Positions 4,579 through 5,207 of a stretch of DNA of 5,207 bases are shown piece by piece (the first letter of the stretch is position 1; each line of letters begins with the position of its first letter). The translations under genes and the position numbers were made by a program. The notes beneath the pieces are model-generated. The model made no database searches, was not told the origin of the DNA, and saw nothing but the letters and a program-made list of their open reading frames with translations. The DNA is from Promethearchaeota archaeon CR_4 (GTDB taxonomy: Archaea; Asgardarchaeota; Lokiarchaeia; Sigyniarchaeales; CR-4), in contig MBAA01000145.1 in NCBI GenBank assembly GCA_001940655.1, positions 11,087 through 16,293 on the forward strand, read 5' to 3'.

Positions 4579-5207
4579 ATGAGTAAATTATACCAGGACG
4601 TGCTCGCCGATGCGATTCACCACGTTGGAATAGTGGTGACTGCAAATCGGGAAATGGTTGGGGCAACAGAGGCATGGTTGAAGGAAGATGTCAAAGAATT
4701 GGCAGAACATCGGCGACAAACCGAGCACTTGGAGGAGCAAGCTAATGCGGTGAAAATTCGGCTGCTCGCCACCATTGCGGAAGCCGCGTCCGAAACCAAG
4801 AGAACGGAATTACTTCAATTGATGTTAGATGCCGATGCCCTCGCAGATCAAGCAGAGGGTATCACTCATCGCCTCAGCTTGATCACATACCGCCCGCGGA
4901 AAGAGATTCGGGATCAGTTTCACGACCTCGCTCTCGTGACTTTGAAAAGCGTCGAGTACGTGAAAGATGCATTAGATGCGTTAGGAAAACGGGATTTTGC
5001 TAGCGCGCTTTCCTTCGCAAAAAAAGTCCACCTACAAAAAAATACCGCGGTGGAGATTTTCATTGCCCTCGAGGCGCAGATCTTTACTTCACTCGATGTT
5101 GACGTACGGGTTAGCACCCAAGTTCGGAATATTGCGGTTCGATTTGAGCAAATCAACCAGCGGGCTATCGCCGTGGCGGATGAAGTTCGGGTTTTTGCGG
5201 CAAGTAA
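4579..5207 (+). CDS. DUF47/PhoU-like protein, truncated by the window edge near its C-terminus
   Basis: The visible 209 codons encode an all-helical protein that fits the DUF47 family (PF01865, distant PhoU homologues). Members are usually about 205-220 residues, often sit beside PiT phosphate transporters and are thought to regulate phosphate uptake. The pattern is two three-helix bundles: about residues 4-105, including TEHLEEQANAVKIRL (48-62) and LQLMLDADALADQAEGITHRL (79-99), and about 108-209, including FHDLALVTLKSVEYVKDALD (114-133) and RFEQINQRAIAVADEV (188-203). The family's metal-binding E-x3-D-like positions are weakened: the usual LExEAD motif reads LEEQAN in the first bundle and VHLQKNTA in the second, and the common FxTPFDRED segment is replaced by EAASETKRTEL. 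Metal binding may therefore be altered or lost. The start at 4579 (MSKLYQDVLADAI) is the first ATG, preceded by a weak AGGGAT. The upstream neighbour is a DNA-binding regulator; whether a transporter follows is outside the window. Confidence 0.72.
   Translation, partial: MSKLYQDVLADAIHHVGIVVTANREMVGATEAWLKEDVKELAEHRRQTEHLEEQANAVKIRLLATIAEAASETKRTELLQLMLDADALADQAEGITHRLSLITYRPRKEIRDQFHDLALVTLKSVEYVKDALDALGKRDFASALSFAKKVHLQKNTAVEIFIALEAQIFTSLDVDVRVSTQVRNIAVRFEQINQRAIAVADEVRVFAAS

Noticed and set aside
3748..5207. Toxin-antitoxin pair (RHH antitoxin plus toxin)
   Set aside because: The RHH protein is much longer than typical antitoxins, the second gene fits the DUF47/PhoU-like helical family rather than a toxin, and the spacing is not the tight overlap usual for such pairs.
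1..5207. CRISPR arrays, tRNA or rRNA genes, insertion sequences
   Set aside because: I saw no regularly spaced repeats, no tRNA-like cloverleaf signature and no transposase or terminal inverted repeats.

Overview
The window is chromosomal DNA from an archaeon. The main evidence is a translation elongation factor 1-alpha of archaeal/eukaryotic type (GHIDHGKS P-loop, DAPGH, NKMD). Supporting evidence is the lack of clear Shine-Dalgarno sequences before most genes and the presence of TATA-like boxes about 28 to 42 bases upstream of start codons, which implies leaderless or very short-leader transcripts. The EF-1alpha switch I segment (SFKFAFFMDRLAEERKRG followed by ITIDLAF) reminds me of Asgard/Korarchaeum-type sequences, so an Asgard-related archaeon is possible, but this placement is a weak inference.

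Layout, left to right. (1) 1-1389, minus strand: EF-1alpha, complete at its N-terminus and running off the left edge inside an unusual Ala/Lys-rich C-terminal tail. (2) 1390-1843: an AT-rich gap of about 450 bases that holds the EF-1alpha promoter, a second strong palindromic TATA element, a doubtful 53-codon ORF and a T-run that probably terminates the next gene. (3) 1844-3154, minus strand: a 436-aa DUF362-family protein with a CxxC plus two further C-terminal cysteines that could hold an Fe-S cluster. (4) 3155-3270: a short divergent promoter region with a cluster of ATTC/GAAT half-sites. (5) 3271-3663, plus strand: a 130-aa tautomerase-superfamily enzyme whose ATG start places the catalytic proline at position 2. 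(6) 3748-4521, plus strand: a 257-aa putative regulator with two ribbon-helix-helix-like modules in one chain and a probable winged helix. (7) 4579-5207, plus strand: a DUF47/PhoU-like protein that runs off the right edge close to its expected end.

How the genes may work together: EF-1alpha is a housekeeping gene with its own promoter, and no ribosomal-protein or EF-2 gene lies immediately upstream. The DUF362 gene and the tautomerase gene are divergent and may share control. The most interesting unit is the last gene pair: an unusual multi-domain DNA-binding protein directly upstream of a PhoU-like protein on the same strand. This suggests a regulator/sensor pair, possibly linked to phosphate or another ion, but no transporter is visible to confirm it.
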